The translations under genes were made by a program, and so were the position numbers. Shown here piece by piece: positions 1-11,579 of a stretch of DNA of 64,000 bases. The notes under the pieces are model-generated. The model ran no database searches. It was not told the origin of the DNA and saw only the letters and a program-made list of their open reading frames with translations. The stretch is from NCBI RefSeq assembly GCF_043290135.1, contig NC_134710.1:200111692-200175691 (forward strand), written 5' to 3'. Each line of letters starts with the position of its first letter. The first letter of the stretch is position 1. This DNA is from Rhipicephalus microplus. Its lineage: Eukaryota; Arthropoda; Arachnida; Ixodida; Ixodidae.

Positions 1-554
1 CGAAAGACGCCTGCGGTGCCACCGTGTTACGATGTCCAAACTGCCACGGTGCTCATGAGGCCTCATCCGAAGATTGCCCGCGGGTGCGAAACGAGCACGT
101 GGTACTCAGGCGTATAGCGCGAACAATTCAACGCACAGGGAAGCTGCCGCTACACTACGCCGACGTCAGAGTCGTGGGCGAAGACCATCACGGAAAGACT
201 GCTCTACCGATAGAGGGATGCCATCAAAGTGGCTCTATCAAAGTGGCTGACCCACAAACACCAAGCTCACTGAAGATGGATACTGCCAAACAGAAGAAAG
301 GGACAGCAGTCGCACCTTCCGAACAGCGGCCCTCACTTCCACGAAGTCAACCTACTTCAGAGTTGCATCTATTCTCGCCGCCCTCGACGACCCCTCAAAC
401 CAGTGATGCGATGAATGAAGATCAAGTGATAAGCTTACTGCAATCACTGATGAGTACCATGCGTGTCCTACTGAGTAATATGAAGACTTCGGCTGCGCAG
501 ACCGCACTGCAAGTACTGGACATCCGGAGTCCGGTGCTTGCAGCTCTAAGGTAA
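1..554 (+). pseudogene. LINE ORF1, C-terminal part with zinc knuckle
   Basis: This is the tail of the ORF1 nucleic-acid-binding protein of LINE copy 1. Near its start it carries a Cys/His knuckle, CPNCHGAHEASSEDCP, spaced C-x2-C-x3-H-x6-C, like the last knuckle of I-type ORF1 or gag-like proteins. About 90 residues of low-complexity Ser/Pro/Thr-rich sequence follow. The last 40 residues end ALQVLDIRSPVLAALR. This end is nearly the same as the one in the inverted copy (ALQVLDALSPVPAALE at 47105), which supports real homology and the stop position. The start codon is outside the window, and the open frame only reads from about base 24. ORF2 begins at 559, four bases after the stop, as is usual for bicistronic LINEs. 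Confidence 0.8.
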
Positions 555-558
555 AACC

Positions 559-1356
559 ATGGCCAGCGAGGCACCGTCGTTTCGAGTGGAAGCCAAGAAT
601 GCATCTGTCTTTCAGTGGAACGCCAGAAGAATGAAGTCACGCATGTCTGACTTTACACAGTTTGTATTTGTGAACCGCTTCCCCATTATCGTGATTTGTG
701 AACCCTACCTGTCTGCTTCAATCAAACTGTCAGGGTATGAGTGTTTTATGTCCTCCACTCACAGAGACTGCAGCAAAGTTATTGTATTCAAGCGCCATGA
801 CCTCAATTACGTTCACCACAGAGTATCGCCTGATGAAGGGGATCAGTATGTGTTTATTACTGTGAAGAAGGATAAGGTTGTTTTCACGATTATCACAGCT
901 TACTTATCTCCATCAAGCCGCCTTGACTGCGAGCGCTTACGTGGTATTCTGACATCGACTCCAAGGTCATGGGTGAACACTGGCGACTTTAATGTCCACC
1001 ATTTCTTATGGGGAAGCTCCAGGGTCAACTCTAGAGGAAGAAAATTGGCGTCCTTAGCCTCGGAATACGAACTCTGTGTTTGTAATGATGGAAGCCCTAC
1101 ATATTTACACGGGTCAGCCTATAGCAGCTGCATGGACCTTATATTGATTTCTCGCTCACTTACGAGGAAAGCGCACTGGTTTTCGGATCTGGAAACGTGG
1201 GGCAGCGACCATATACCAACTTACCTGCGGAGAGAAGGTTTCACCTGCCCCAAGTCCTCAAGAGGACTCAAATACACCGATTGGCCAAAATTCAAAATGT
1301 TAATGGAAGACTGCTGTACCGACGGCTCATCATATAACCTAGAGGACTCGATATAG
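559..1356 (+). pseudogene. LINE ORF2, AP-type endonuclease domain
   Basis: This is the N-terminal endonuclease of LINE copy 1, which would nick target DNA to prime reverse transcription. Visible motifs in order are LQWNAR-like VFQWNARR at the start, VICEPYL (the catalytic Glu region), NTGDFNVHH (Asp/Asn pair), and ETWGSDHIPT at 1195-1218 with the catalytic GSDH at 1201-1212. All key residues appear intact in this copy. The inverted copy at 46.4 kb has GSDY instead. The domain is about 230 residues, normal for the family. An in-frame stop at 1354-1356 separates it from the reverse transcriptase, so the full polyprotein cannot be made. The start at 559 is the first ATG after the ORF1 stop. Confidence 0.88.
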
Positions 1357-3314
1357 GATGTCCTGCAGAATACCACGCATTCACTTTTGACTAGTCACAA
1401 GCGCACTGATTTCGACACCTAGCTTGAGAAGATTCGCGCAATACACCGTTGTGCAGAACGAAGGTAACGACGGACAAAGTACACGGATGAGTAGAGGCTG
1501 GCTAGACGCATTGAAAAGAAAATGCAGCGGCACATGGATACACTGACTTGGCAACGTTGGACATCCTTCTGCGAGTTGTTGGATCCACGAAAGCCCCTAT
1601 CACTGATATGGCGAACTGTCCGGGGACAACCTTTGGTCAGCGACACCAGTTTACATCTCCGGCACTTCACCTACAATGCAGAGAGATTGACGTCGCAGAA
1701 TCCTTCTGTAGACGAATTGCCGGTGGTTCCAATTTCACCGTATCAAGAAAGGGAACACTTGACAATCCACCGCCCTCACGGGATCCCCGTATGGAATGCC
1801 AATTTTCAATGGATGAACTAGAGGCCGCACTGGCACTGTGCAGAAGTTCTTCAGCCCCCGGACCTGACGGCATTGCCTATCGTGCCCTTTGTAATCTTGG
1901 AGATGAAGCTTGGAAGGCACTCTTACGCCTATACAACGACTCCTGGCAGACTGGCACGGTTCTCCAGGCATGGAAGTCAAGTCGCCTCATTCCACTTCGA
2001 AAGTCTGGTAAATCTCCTTTGGATATTGCCTCATACCGTCCTATCGCGTTTGCCAGTTGTGTGGGAAAAACAATAGAACAAATGATTCTAACACGAATGT
2101 AGTGGTATTTAGAGTACTACAAAATCTATCCAGCATCCATGACCAGATTCAGGCACGGCCATTCGTCAATCAACAACGTTGTTGATCTTGTGACATATTT
2201 TCAACACTAGAAAGCCTGTAAGAGACTGTGCGCCGCCCTGTTTCTAGACGTTAAAGGGGCTTACGACAATGTCAACCATGAAGCCATCCTAAGTGCTTTG
2301 GAAACCCTAGGTCTTATTGGCAAGATAGATATGTGGGTGCACAGCTACTTACAGCTGAGATAAATTTACGTAATGACAGTGAGTAGCCCAACACCTGACT
2401 ATTACAGCAGCCGAGGAGTTCCCCAGGGAGCAGTGCTAAGTCCTAGACTTTTCAATCTAACTCTCATTGGACTAGTCGAGCAGCTACCCAGCGCTGTAGA
2501 ACTTTCTGTCTACGCTGATGTCTGCATTTGGACATTAGGTGTGACAAAGCCTCAGCTTCGCGCCCGCCTTAAGAAGGCTGCTACAACGACGTCATGCTAC
2601 CTTCGTAAACAAGACCTCGAGGTGTCCTGCGGAAAATGTGCAGTGGTAGTGTTCACGCGGAAACGAATGTCTGCCTACAGCATATCGATTAATGAAAAAT
2701 ACATATCGTTCAGTAGAAGCCACAGGTTCTTGGGAGTCATAATAGACATATACCTGTCGTGGACTCCACACGTGAACTATGTGAAGAAGCGGCTGAAAGC
2801 TATATGCCACATGTTCAAATTCCTTGCAGGAAAGAATTGGGGAGTGCCCATACCATCCATGCTACAACTGTACAGAGTGCTGTTTATCGGATTCTTACGG
2901 TACAGCTTACCTGCAATATCTAACACCGGCAAGACCATTCTGCGCGCAATTCAGAGCATTCAAGCCCAAGCACTTAAGATATGCCTTGGAGAACCCCGCA
3001 GTGCTTCAAAGGCTGAAACCGTTGCCATCGCTCAAGATCACTCGATAAAGACGCATATTATTACCGAGACGATGCGCAGGCACCTCAGGCATTATGCCAG
3101 GGCCCTTTTCCACCACCTGGCGAGCCTAGCTGCTGAAAGGCCCCGCACGACATACGGTGCTACTGTGTACAAGCATCGTTCATCGTTTACTGGGACGTAC
3201 GCACCTGCATCGAAGCCACTGCTTCCTCCTTGGAGCTTGAGCCGGCCGCGATTTCGCTTCATGATTCCAGGAATGAGGAGAAAATTGGACTTACCGACAC
3301 ATTCCCTGAAATAA
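1357..3314 (+). pseudogene. LINE ORF2, reverse transcriptase domain (broken, YADV active site)
   Basis: This is the reverse transcriptase of copy 1. Motifs are SAPGPDGIAYRAL near 1850, ASYRPIAFASCVGK near 2030, FLDVKGAYDNV near 2245, SRGVPQGAVLSPRLFN near 2410 and the catalytic box near 2511. The catalytic box reads YADV (2511-2522), whereas the paralogue has YADD, so the second metal-binding Asp is lost. Stops occur at 2101-2103 and in the 2210-2370 stretch, where the frame is recovered only piecewise. From 2373 a 313-residue block runs open through palm and thumb to 3314. The residue loss and the nonsense changes agree: this copy is dead. Confidence 0.88.
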
Positions 3315-3323
3315 ATTAGGCTA

Positions 3324-4070
3324 TTGTTACTGGAACAAAACTACAGGAAGCACGTGCACATTTACACGGATGGCTCGACTACGCCGTCTAGTTCAGGTGG
3401 AGCAGTAGTTATACCGTCACAACGGGTAACTCGGTGTTTTAAGACTTCACATGCGACAACATCCATGGCGGCAGAACTCGAGGCTCTGCGCAGTGCACTG
3501 GAGCTCATAAATTCTGAAGAAAGCCCAAGTAAATGAGCCGTGTTTTCAGACTCAAAACCAGCGTTACAGTGCCTGCTGTCAGTTCTCCGGCGCGGATGCC
3601 ACGACCAGTTGACCTACCAAACCGTGAAACTTCACCACGTTTTATTACAAAAAGCGCACGACATCGTCTTTCAGTGGTTACCTGGGCATTGTGGTATAGG
3701 CGGAAATGATTCTGCAGATTATGCTACTCGCACGTCACATAAAGAAGCAAACATCGTTTCAATTCCGCTTTCAAGAGTGGATGCGGCGAGGTGGATTCGT
3801 CAACTGGCCTGCAGTCTCACCCTGACTGAGCGGAACACACCAAGCATACGACGTACAAGACTGCACGAGCTCGACTCTTCACAACAACTCTGGCCTCCAT
3901 CCGGCCTACATCGACGTGAAGCTTCGCTCCTCTATCGCTTTTGGCTGGGAGTTGCTTTCACGAAAGCTTATACCACGGTAATCGGAATCACTGACAGTGC
4001 GGCGTGCGATGTTTGCGGCACCGACGAAAATATCGAACACCTACTGTGCCACTGTCCTCGATTTGCCTGA
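3324..4070 (+). pseudogene. LINE ORF2, RNase H domain and terminal Cys motif
   Basis: The RNase H domain follows the reverse transcriptase. The acidic motifs are visible in order: HIYTDGST (first Asp), MAAELEALRSALELI (Glu), VFSDSKPALQCL (second Asp, just after a stop at 3534-3536), and GGNDSADYATR (third Asp, preceded by QWLPGHCGI). A LYRFWLGVAFTKAY segment and a Cys/His motif, CDVCGTDENIEHLLCHCP, close the protein, as in I-type elements. An RNase H inside ORF2 is what separates this family from Jockey, CR1 and RTE elements. One in-frame stop and one frame change against the reverse transcriptase block make it non-functional. Confidence 0.88.
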
Positions 4071-4420
4071 GTACTTGCCAACGCAATGCGGCGACCGGAT
4101 GATCGGCCTCTTTCTGTGCAGGTGCTATTACAGCTCCGTCCACATGTCTCGACAGCCCACAAGCCAGTGAAAGCCCTGCTGTGTTTCCTGAGAAAGACAG
4201 GCCTGTGTACACGCCTCTGACATGCGATACAGTTCTACACGCTGCAGTAAAATTACTGTTAGCCTCTCCCCTTTTTTTCTTTTCCCCCTTCTCTTTTGTC
4301 ATCTTTCTTGTCCCCTTTCCTAATTCCCCAGTGTAGGGTAGCCAACCGAATGTCTTTCTGGTTACCCTCCTTGCCTTCTCCCTTTTGTTGCTTTCTTCAT
4401 GGCCAATCTGCCACTTCGGC

Positions 4421-6683
4421 ACATACGTGATGTTGTTGGCAAACACGAAATTTCATCTAAAGTATTTAAAACACTTCATCACATTGTAATATCATCGAGT
4501 CAGGCAACAAACGGTACCTCGTGTCTGAGCTTACAATACAAAAAACACATATTATAGTTACGGTAGCATTCGCGCGAAATAAAGCTAGCGTAAGAATGAA
4601 CAAACATGCCCAACAAGCCACTCCACATCAATTATAGAATGAAAGAGAAGTGGGACAAGAAGATGTATAAAGTTAGTGGGACAGCTCCCAAAATCTAAAT
4701 TTCCAGAGGTATTTTGACATCTGTCAGTAAATAATTCCAGCGTTTGCGCTTTATTGTAGCCGTAAGCGATGAAGCCAATCATGTCAGCTTTACAAAATTA
4801 ATTTAATTTCAAGAGGTGAAGCTTGCTGAGTTGGTAGAAAAACAAATATTCGGTTTGACAAACAAGAAACACTAGAAGCCAGAAACGAAACGGGGCCTCG
4901 GAAAGATAATGTACATATAATACGATTGTTTAAAAACTTTGGATCACTGGCAAATTTTATTCCACAGAAGCTTGATGTTTACGCCACTAGTTCAATGTGA
5001 GAACTCGCTTCATCAAAGGTACTTTCATTTTCACTTTCCTTTCCGGCAACTTGTATTCTAATTGACCCCAATTTACATAATGTTTTTGTTGTTTTATAAG
5101 GATTTACACAATCTTCTTTTCTTGTCGCAGTATTCGTGAAACGCAAAACGGGCTTTTGGTTGCTTACGGATAGCTTCCGAGACAATGGATAAGGCAGCGC
5201 TTGGGCAGCATTCAAGGCATGACTGTCTAATACTGCCGGAAACACATGAATTGGTTGCGCAATGCGTTCCTATATAGACAATGCGAGAAAGCGTGATTGA
5301 CGGGCTAATGCCCGCTTTCAAGGAAGTGCTTAGCGTTTACAGAGAGGGATTTCCTTGTTCTTTAACACCTCTGGGAAACGGAATGAATGGCTGCTATACA
5401 AGAAAGAAAAAATGATGAAGCTTGTCTTGGTGTTCTTGACCAAACATTACGTGTGAAGAGCGAAGGGGCAGGTAATGCTGGGCGATTAACCAGGATACTG
5501 TTTTCGCTGGCAGCCTTTCGAAGCGCTGATGAGTGACAACTTTACGAAGGGGCGCCAACTCCAAGAAACCGTTATTTTCTTAATGCTGAGAGATGAGTTG
5601 GAAAGTCTGTCTCACGGATGGCGAGAGAGTGGAGAACTTGGTTCAGAGCCAGACCTGTCAATTCGCTTCCGGAAACTAAGGACACAAAAATGGCGGAACA
5701 GGCCGTGAATGAAGACAGCTCAGGAACCTTCGAGTGCTTCCTGGTTAACCATACAGGTAAAACAGCCAGCAGCATCCCGTGTAATGATAGCGAACAGATC
5801 AACGCTCTGTTGCGCGTTAACGGCGGCCATGCTTTCCGAGATTTTCCAAGTTATGCAATAGAAATAACTGTCAAGGCTTCTATACAAGTCGACGTGCCTG
5901 ATTCCCTAAGGCATGTAGGGAATCAATAGCAAGCAGCATAGCTAGGCGGGATCTCGTAAAGCTGGAACGTTCAGCTCACCGTTGCCAGTTGAACTAATGG
6001 TAAGCGCTTACAGAGATAAACACAGAGAGCAAACAAAAAAATCTTGGAAATTCAGGAGGACACAAAACATATCTGGTTGGCTGCCCTGTGCTGGGCAAGG
6101 AGTAACAACGCATCAAATCGAAGGCGAACCAGAACAGACAAAACCATATGGATGTGCGCACAGCACATTTTGCACATCACTCCCTTGCTTGTGCGAAAAA
6201 CAAATCATCTATAACCTCGTAAGCAAAGAAAACAAATACTCACAAGGTCCCTTATGCAATCACCTAGGATTATTGGAATGTAAAAGCCATTTTGTTTTTC
6301 TTGACACCCGGCGTATTGCCTCTGCATGACCACATTCGAAAAGCATTCTGCACCTAACGTAGCACTGCACTGGTTTCTGGTTGTAGACACCTTGCCTGGT
6401 CTTCCATTGCCTCTGTGATTGGCCCGCCTTTGGCCAAGCTATGATGTCATTTAATGACATTGACACGTGAAGTCACCGTGTAGTCGTGGTGACGTTATAA
6501 CGACCGCACGTTTTTGTGATCTATCAACAGCCAATGGTCACTGACGTCATCTCTTTATGACGTTTTCGCATTGTATTGATGCCACCGACGCTGGACGACG
6601 GCCTATTGACGCTTTTCATGAGGCATTTGAAGCTGTCGCGTGAATAATATACGCTTGGGTCCAACGTCCGCACACCGCGATAT
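4421..6683. other. Unassigned AT-rich stretch
   Basis: No gene, transposon protein or clear repeat was recognised. A 103-codon open frame at 5618-5929 (+) and a 115-codon one at 5982-6329 (+) have no recognisable motif and read like chance frames. The stretch 4950-5330 also lacks features I can name. Confidence 0.5.
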
Positions 6684-6725
6684 GAATATGAGAATCACCG
6701 TAGTGAAGGGCTCCGACAATCGACG
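6684..6725 (-). repeat. Possible short SINE fragment
   Basis: The bases match the middle of the tick SINE body (minus-sense ATGAGAGACGCCGTAGTGG...GGGCTCCGG) with several changes. No flanking duplication was found. It is much more diverged than the other copies. Confidence 0.4.
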
Positions 6726-8099
6726 TTTTTCAAGCCCTTCCAGAGCGCACCATGGCAGTAAGGAGTCCTATGCTGTTAGGTCGCTTTCTGCTTGTTAGCA
6801 CCATGTAATCAATGGAACCACGAAGTTGAAAGAACACTTCGCCGCTCATGGACTATTTGCACATTCTAAATACTGCACAAACCCGAACGCATCTGCATAT
6901 ATCTATACGCATGAAATGCTAAAGGATTAACGAATGGCAGTGTGGATATTAGCGGGTGAATATGCATCTAATGTAGCTGCTAAGCAGCATGCGCGTAATC
7001 GCGTAGCGATATCATGAAGACGTTCTATTGGAGCTGAAACACTGAATTCATGTTTATTGAACAATTTTTCAACGCAACACCGAATTCATCTTTATTCAAC
7101 GCTTATTCAACGATTACTCATATGAGCGGGACACATCAATGTTCCAGAGATAGTTTTCCACTGGAGTATTTAGTTACATCTACACTTTTGCGCTTATCAA
7201 CTGCACTTAGTCGCAGCGGCTTTTAAAATGTAATCTACATATTCACAGTGTGGTCAAACATGAAGCAACACGCAAAAAGACAGGCGTATTTAAAATATAA
7301 CTTTTGCAGCTATGGCCAGCAAATGTTAAGAGATTTTCTTTTGTTACCCCTTGTGCGAGTATGTGCGCTATGTTTAATCAACGTATTTTAGTTCACTAAA
7401 TGCCCCTATACTCTTTCGCAGAACCTGTAAACATGAAAGCCTTACCTTGCGCTCGTCAACACTGTCGGTGCACGCTCTTTGCGAATCAATTCAATAGCGA
7501 CTAATCGCAGTGACCACTCGTGAAATTCGTGAGAGAAACCAAGATATTTTGTTTAATTTATGCTGTGTGACATTCTGATGCCTAAAAGAGGATAAAATTA
7601 CTAACAATGACAATGAAAACCACTAAGCTGTGCCACATGGAAACAGTACACAGGTGGAAATCGAAGAAAGGGGGTTGCAGCTAAACACAAAATAACTTCA
7701 TAACCTGATTACGCAGTAATGTGCTACACCTTTTCAAGTTCCCTTGATCTGACAACTGCTGACCCGGTGCAGGTGGAAGGCTAAAGTGTGAGGCCCGCGT
7801 GCTCAACGCGGGGACTATGCGGCATGAACACTTCTTCTATGAGCGCTTGCACGCCTGTTGTTGATGCTGATGTTTGAAAGAGGTCTGTTTTGACCAACTG
7901 GGGCTTCTGCAGCTAACTCAACAGTGCAGTTAAATCAAAACATACGGGCCGCTAGCATTTTGCATCTATCAAGATAGGACCAGTGTTCGATCCTACGACC
8001 TTCGAATCAGTAGTTTTACTTCAAGACCCATTGAGCTCCTAAATGAGTAAGGAATAAACGCCATACAACTATGCCTTCTAGGACACATCATGACATTGA
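6726..8099. other. Unassigned stretch
   Basis: AT-rich DNA with no open frame of note and no repeat recognised. A local direct duplication of a GAATTCATGTTTATTGAAC-like phrase occurs near 7043-7100. Confidence 0.5.
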
Positions 8100-8520
8100 A
8101 CACTTGCCTTGACGCTACCGAATTAGCCTAATTGTGTTTATTAGCATAATTATGTCACATGACAATAAAACAGATTGGGTGGTCTAGGTTATCTCTCACA
8201 CAACCTAATTGGTTTTAATTTGTAAGTGAAGACTAGCACTTATTAAACTAAATTGTGCCTTATTTGACTTAACTTGCTCAGCGGTAATTAGGGTTTTCCG
8301 GAGCCTGGCTTTACTGGCCTGATTGGGAATGCGACTTGGATTGCTTGGATTAACTGGACGTAATCAGGCTTAAGTACACCTAATTATGCTCGAATTCATA
8401 AGGTGACATACTGCTAGGCTATGCTTAACTAGATTTGGCTATCTTACCTCGGCTGAACTGGGCTAATCAAGACTTAACTTACCCTCACAAGGTAAGGCAG
8501 GCTGGCGATTAAAATAGTTG
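8100..8520. repeat. Decayed short-period repeat (CTTAACT / CTAATTA motif)
   Basis: Variants of CTTAACT, CTAATTA, GGATTAACTGG and GGCTAATC recur every 10 to 25 bases across the segment, on both sides of 8300. No exact unit survives. It looks like an old minisatellite or simple repeat that has drifted. I cannot give a reliable period by eye. Confidence 0.35.
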
Positions 8521-9256
8521 TTTATTGCGACGTCACATGAATTGCGAAAAGCTTAATTGCTCCACTGTGAAATATATAAATATTGAGGGAAAGAGGTAAA
8601 TAAAAATTGCTAAACAGGGAGTGCCACTGGAGCCAATGCTCTGATTCAAGTTTTTCTCTTTTTTTGGACACAATCAGTCTTAGTTATCAGTTATTTGAGA
8701 ATGGAAAAAAGGCTTGTTTCTTTGCGGTGTTTCAGCCCGCCTTGATCACTCCGCCAATAACAATTATGAAGAAGCACAACAGAAAGCTTATGCGAAAAAA
8801 AGGTAAACGAGGAAGGTGGCATAGAAGGTGAAAAGGTGGGCTAATTAAAAGTCGGCCTGGGGTTTAGCTGTATGACAAAAACAGAAGGTGAACAAAACAC
8901 ATCGCGCGTCTTAAAGGAGTAGGACACGCATTATAATTTGCAAGCTTTTCGTCGCAAACAGGTGCCGTTTATATCTGGTGGATGGTATTGTCAAAAAGAC
9001 AGCAACTATCGCAAACAAAGTCAGAATGTATGTGCTAACAACAGAGGGGAGAGTGATATATAGGTGGGGTAGGTGAGTAAAGGCAAGGTGAATGGCGCAT
9101 CCTTATCCTTAAAATAGAAAGCCACTAACTTGCGTGGTTTGTCTTTCTGTGACTCCTTTTCTTCATTCGCCAACAATATTTTACATAGCTACAGCTTACA
9201 GAAATGCTGTGCCATTGATTTGGATAGTTTTTGACCCATGTGGGCGTGATGCACGT
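8521..9256. other. Unassigned stretch
   Basis: No gene or repeat recognised. A 74-codon frame at 8607-8831 (+) ends in a basic Lys/Arg tail but has no other support. Confidence 0.5.
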
Positions 9257-9287
9257 TTCATCATTATCATCATCATCATCAGCCTGA

Positions 9288-9890
9288 CTACGTCCACTGC
9301 AGGACAAAGGCCTCTCCCATGTTCCGCCAGTTAACCCGGTCCTGCGCTTGTTGCTGCCAATTTATACCCGCAAACTTCTTGATCTCATCGGCCCACCTAA
9401 CCTTCTGTCTCCCCCTAACCCGCTTGCTTTCTCTGGGAATCCAGTTAGTTACCCTTAATGACCAGCGGTTATCCTGTCTACGCGCTACATGCCCGGCCCA
9501 TGTCCATTTCCTCTTCTTGATTTCATTTATGATATCTTTAACCCCCATTAGTTCCGTAATCCACTCTGCTCTCTTCTTGTCTCTTAAGGTTACACCTACC
9601 ATTTTTCTTTCCATTGCTCGCTGCGTCGTCCTCAATTTGTAAGTCTCCAGGTTTCTCTTTGTAAGTCTCTTTGTAAACCTCTTTGTAAGTCTCCAGGTTT
9701 CTGCTCCGTAGCTAAGTACCGGCAAGATACAGCTGGTATATACCTTCCTCTTGAGGGATAGTGGTAATCTACCTGTCATAATTTGAGAGTGCTTGCCAAA
9801 TGTGCTCCACCCCATTCTTATTCTTCTAGTTAATTCAATCTCGTGGCGTCTCTCATAATCAAACGGTGGTTTTGGGACTTTAAACCCCAC
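9288..9890 (-). pseudogene. RTE C-terminal region with internal LTKR triplication
   Basis: This block continues the RTE protein after the SINE insertion: HEIELTRRIRMGW, then SCILPVLSYGAETW, TTQRAMERKMVGVTLRDK, RKWTWAGHVARRQDNRW, RGRQKVRWADEI and NWRNMGEAFVLQWT at the end. These are standard phrases of the RTE C-terminus. The segment near 9650-9690 repeats a 12 to 15-base unit, giving RLTKRFTKRLTKRNLETYK. Related elements have a single copy there, so this is a small internal expansion. The first residues (MGFKVPKPPFDYER) are translated from SINE sequence and do not belong to the element. Confidence 0.82.
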
Positions 9891-9911
9891 AAATCAATCA
9901 ATCAATAAATC
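9847..9911 (+). mobile_element. 5'-truncated tick SINE inside the RTE element
   Basis: About 65 bases of the SINE 3' end (GTCTCTCATAATC...GGTGGTTTTGGGAC...) with a TCAATCAATCAATAAATCA tail. It is flanked by a perfect 15-base duplication, AATTCAATCTCGTGG, at 9832-9846 and 9912-9926. This proves insertion by target-primed reverse transcription after the RTE copy had landed. The tRNA-like head is missing. Confidence 0.9.
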
Positions 9912-10826
9912 AATTCAATCTCGTGGTTCGGCTCCGCCGTTATTACCTTCCCTAAGTGGACATAGTATTTTACAACTTGAAGCTGCTCTTTTCCGAGGTT
10001 GTTGTACATTACTTTCGTTCTCTGCAGATTAATTTTAAGACCCACCTTTCTGCGCTCCGTGTCTAACTCCGTAATCATGAGTTGCAATTCGTCCCTTGAG
10101 TTACTCAGCAATGCAATGTCATCGGCGAAGCGCAGGTTACTAAGGTACTCTCCATTAACTATTATCCCTAACTGTTCCTATTCCAGGCTTCTGAACACCT
10201 CCTGTAAGCACGCGGTAAATAGCATTGAAGAGATGGGGTTCCCCTGCCTTACGCCCTTCTTGATTGGTATTCTGTTGCTTTCTTTATGAAGCACTATGGT
10301 AGCAGTTGATCCCCTGTAGATTTATTCCAGGATCTTTATATATACTTCATCGACGCCCTGATTCCGCAGTGTCTGCATGATGGCTGATATTTCTACTGAA
10401 TCAAACGCCTTCTCGTAATCTATGAAGGCGATGTATAGTGGTTGGTTATATTCTGAGCATTTATCTATTACCTTATTGATAGTATGAATGTTGTTGATTG
10501 TTGAGTAGCCTGTTCGAAATCCTGCTTGTTCCTTTGGTTGATTGAATTCTAATGTTTTCTTAGCTCTGTTAGCAATTACCTTTGTAAATAGTTTGTCTAC
10601 TACAGAGAGCAAGCTGATCAAGCTGTATTTCTTCAAGTACTTGTTCTCCTTTGTTATGTATTAAAATAATGTTTGCGTTCTTCCAAGACTCTGGTACTCT
10701 TCCCGTCAGGAGACACCTCGTAAACAGGGTGGCTAGTTTTTCTAACACAATATGTCTTCTATCTTTCAGCAGATCTGATGTTAACTGATCCTCACCAGCA
10801 GCTTTGCCTCTTTGCATGCTCTCCAA
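9912..10826 (-). pseudogene. RTE reverse transcriptase domain
   Basis: Reading the minus strand from 10826 down, the motifs are GKAAGEDQLTSDLL, ESWKNANIILIHNKG, YSLISLLSVVDKLFTKVI, EQAGFRTGYSTINNI, YIAFIDYEKAFDSV (catalytic Asp), a GVRQGNPISSMLFTACLQEV stretch near 10240, and FADDIALL near 10120 (catalytic FADD intact). The domain then runs to KINLQRTKVMYNN and ends at EPNHEIEL next to the SINE insertion. A frame change near 10640 and an in-frame stop near 10180 break it. The core residues are kept, so inactivation appears to come from truncation and frame breaks rather than active-site loss. Confidence 0.85.
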
Positions 10827-10850
10827 AGCTGATGCACATTTAACCTAACC

Positions 10851-11579
10851 TTATTTGTTACCCTGTTGCACCAATGTACTCTTCCTTACTCGGTGAACAT
10901 TACAGAATCTCTATCACGTTCAAGTTCATGCACGTAAAACTTTAATGTATATGTAGGACACACATAATCACCTCAACTGCTTTGAGCTACAGGGGGGGGG
11001 GGGGTTAAATGTGTTTCGAAGTCATATGTGAGAATAACAAGTAATCACAGAAATACTAGATTTACCAGAGACTGCAGTGACTCGATTCATCTAACTCAGC
11101 TCATGCGAAGCTTCATGAAGCCATACGTACAGTCTTCTTGTAGCTTTCAATGCTTTATTCTAAAGCGAGAGTCTTTGTTCACCTTGGATACATCAGTGGG
11201 CTACTACATCTGCAAAAAAAGTATAAATAACACCTGTGTAGATGATTCTGTTTTGCGTCTTCACCTGTTGTCATATCTCCAATTGTTCACTTTCTTGGCA
11301 GCACTGTAGAACACAACAGTCTCGAGAAGTGGATGCATGAAAACCTTACCAAAATTCTTCTCGAACCAAACGTTGGAACCTTGTAACCACGACACGTACA
11401 TTCGCTCCATCTACGCTGCGCAAGCGCTCCCATGGTGCACTTTTCTTCTCAAAAGAACGCAGCGATTGCAACAAAAACAAAAAAAAATAAACGAGAAAGT
11501 GGAAAACAAAACACCAAAAAGCGTAGTCCCGTGTCCATCGTTATGGGTGCAGGTGCCTTCCGTCAGCTCCGAGCCACAT
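10851..11579. other. Unassigned stretch with a 13-G run
   Basis: No gene recognised. A run of 13 G lies at 10992-11004. The frame at 11028-11309 (+) and the lysine-rich frames at 11337-11647 have no recognisable motif. Confidence 0.45.

Larger units (their letters stand above)
1..4420 (+). mobile_element. I/LOA-like non-LTR retrotransposon, copy 1 (decayed, runs off left edge)
   Basis: In order, this stretch holds the C-terminal part of ORF1 with a zinc knuckle, then ORF2 with an apurinic-type endonuclease, a reverse transcriptase, an RNase H and a terminal Cys-rich motif. This order is typical of I and LOA clade LINEs. The reading frame is broken by stops and shifts (for example at 1354-1356, 2101-2103, 3312-3323 and 3534-3536). 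The 3' untranslated part at about 4250-4390 contains the motif CCCCAGTGTAGGGTA followed by GGTTACCCTCC. The same signature is found inverted in the copy at 43005-47431, so the two are paralogues of one family. The 5' end lies outside the window. No 3' tail repeat or target duplication was identified. Confidence 0.9.
9257..10850 (-). mobile_element. RTE-clade LINE, 5'-truncated
   Basis: On the minus strand this holds the reverse transcriptase and the long C-terminal region typical of arthropod RTE elements, the proteins often annotated as endonuclease-reverse transcriptase. It ends at the 3' side in the tail GGACGTAGTCAGGCTGATGA followed by TGATGAT units (about 9257-9300), the usual RTE tail. 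The endonuclease domain is absent: recognisable coding stops near 10850. Several frame changes break the frame, and a 65-bp SINE piece sits inside at 9847-9911. Confidence 0.85.

Noticed and set aside
5618..5929. 103-codon plus-strand frame with acidic composition
   Set aside because: No recognisable domain, splice context or homology to other parts of the window.
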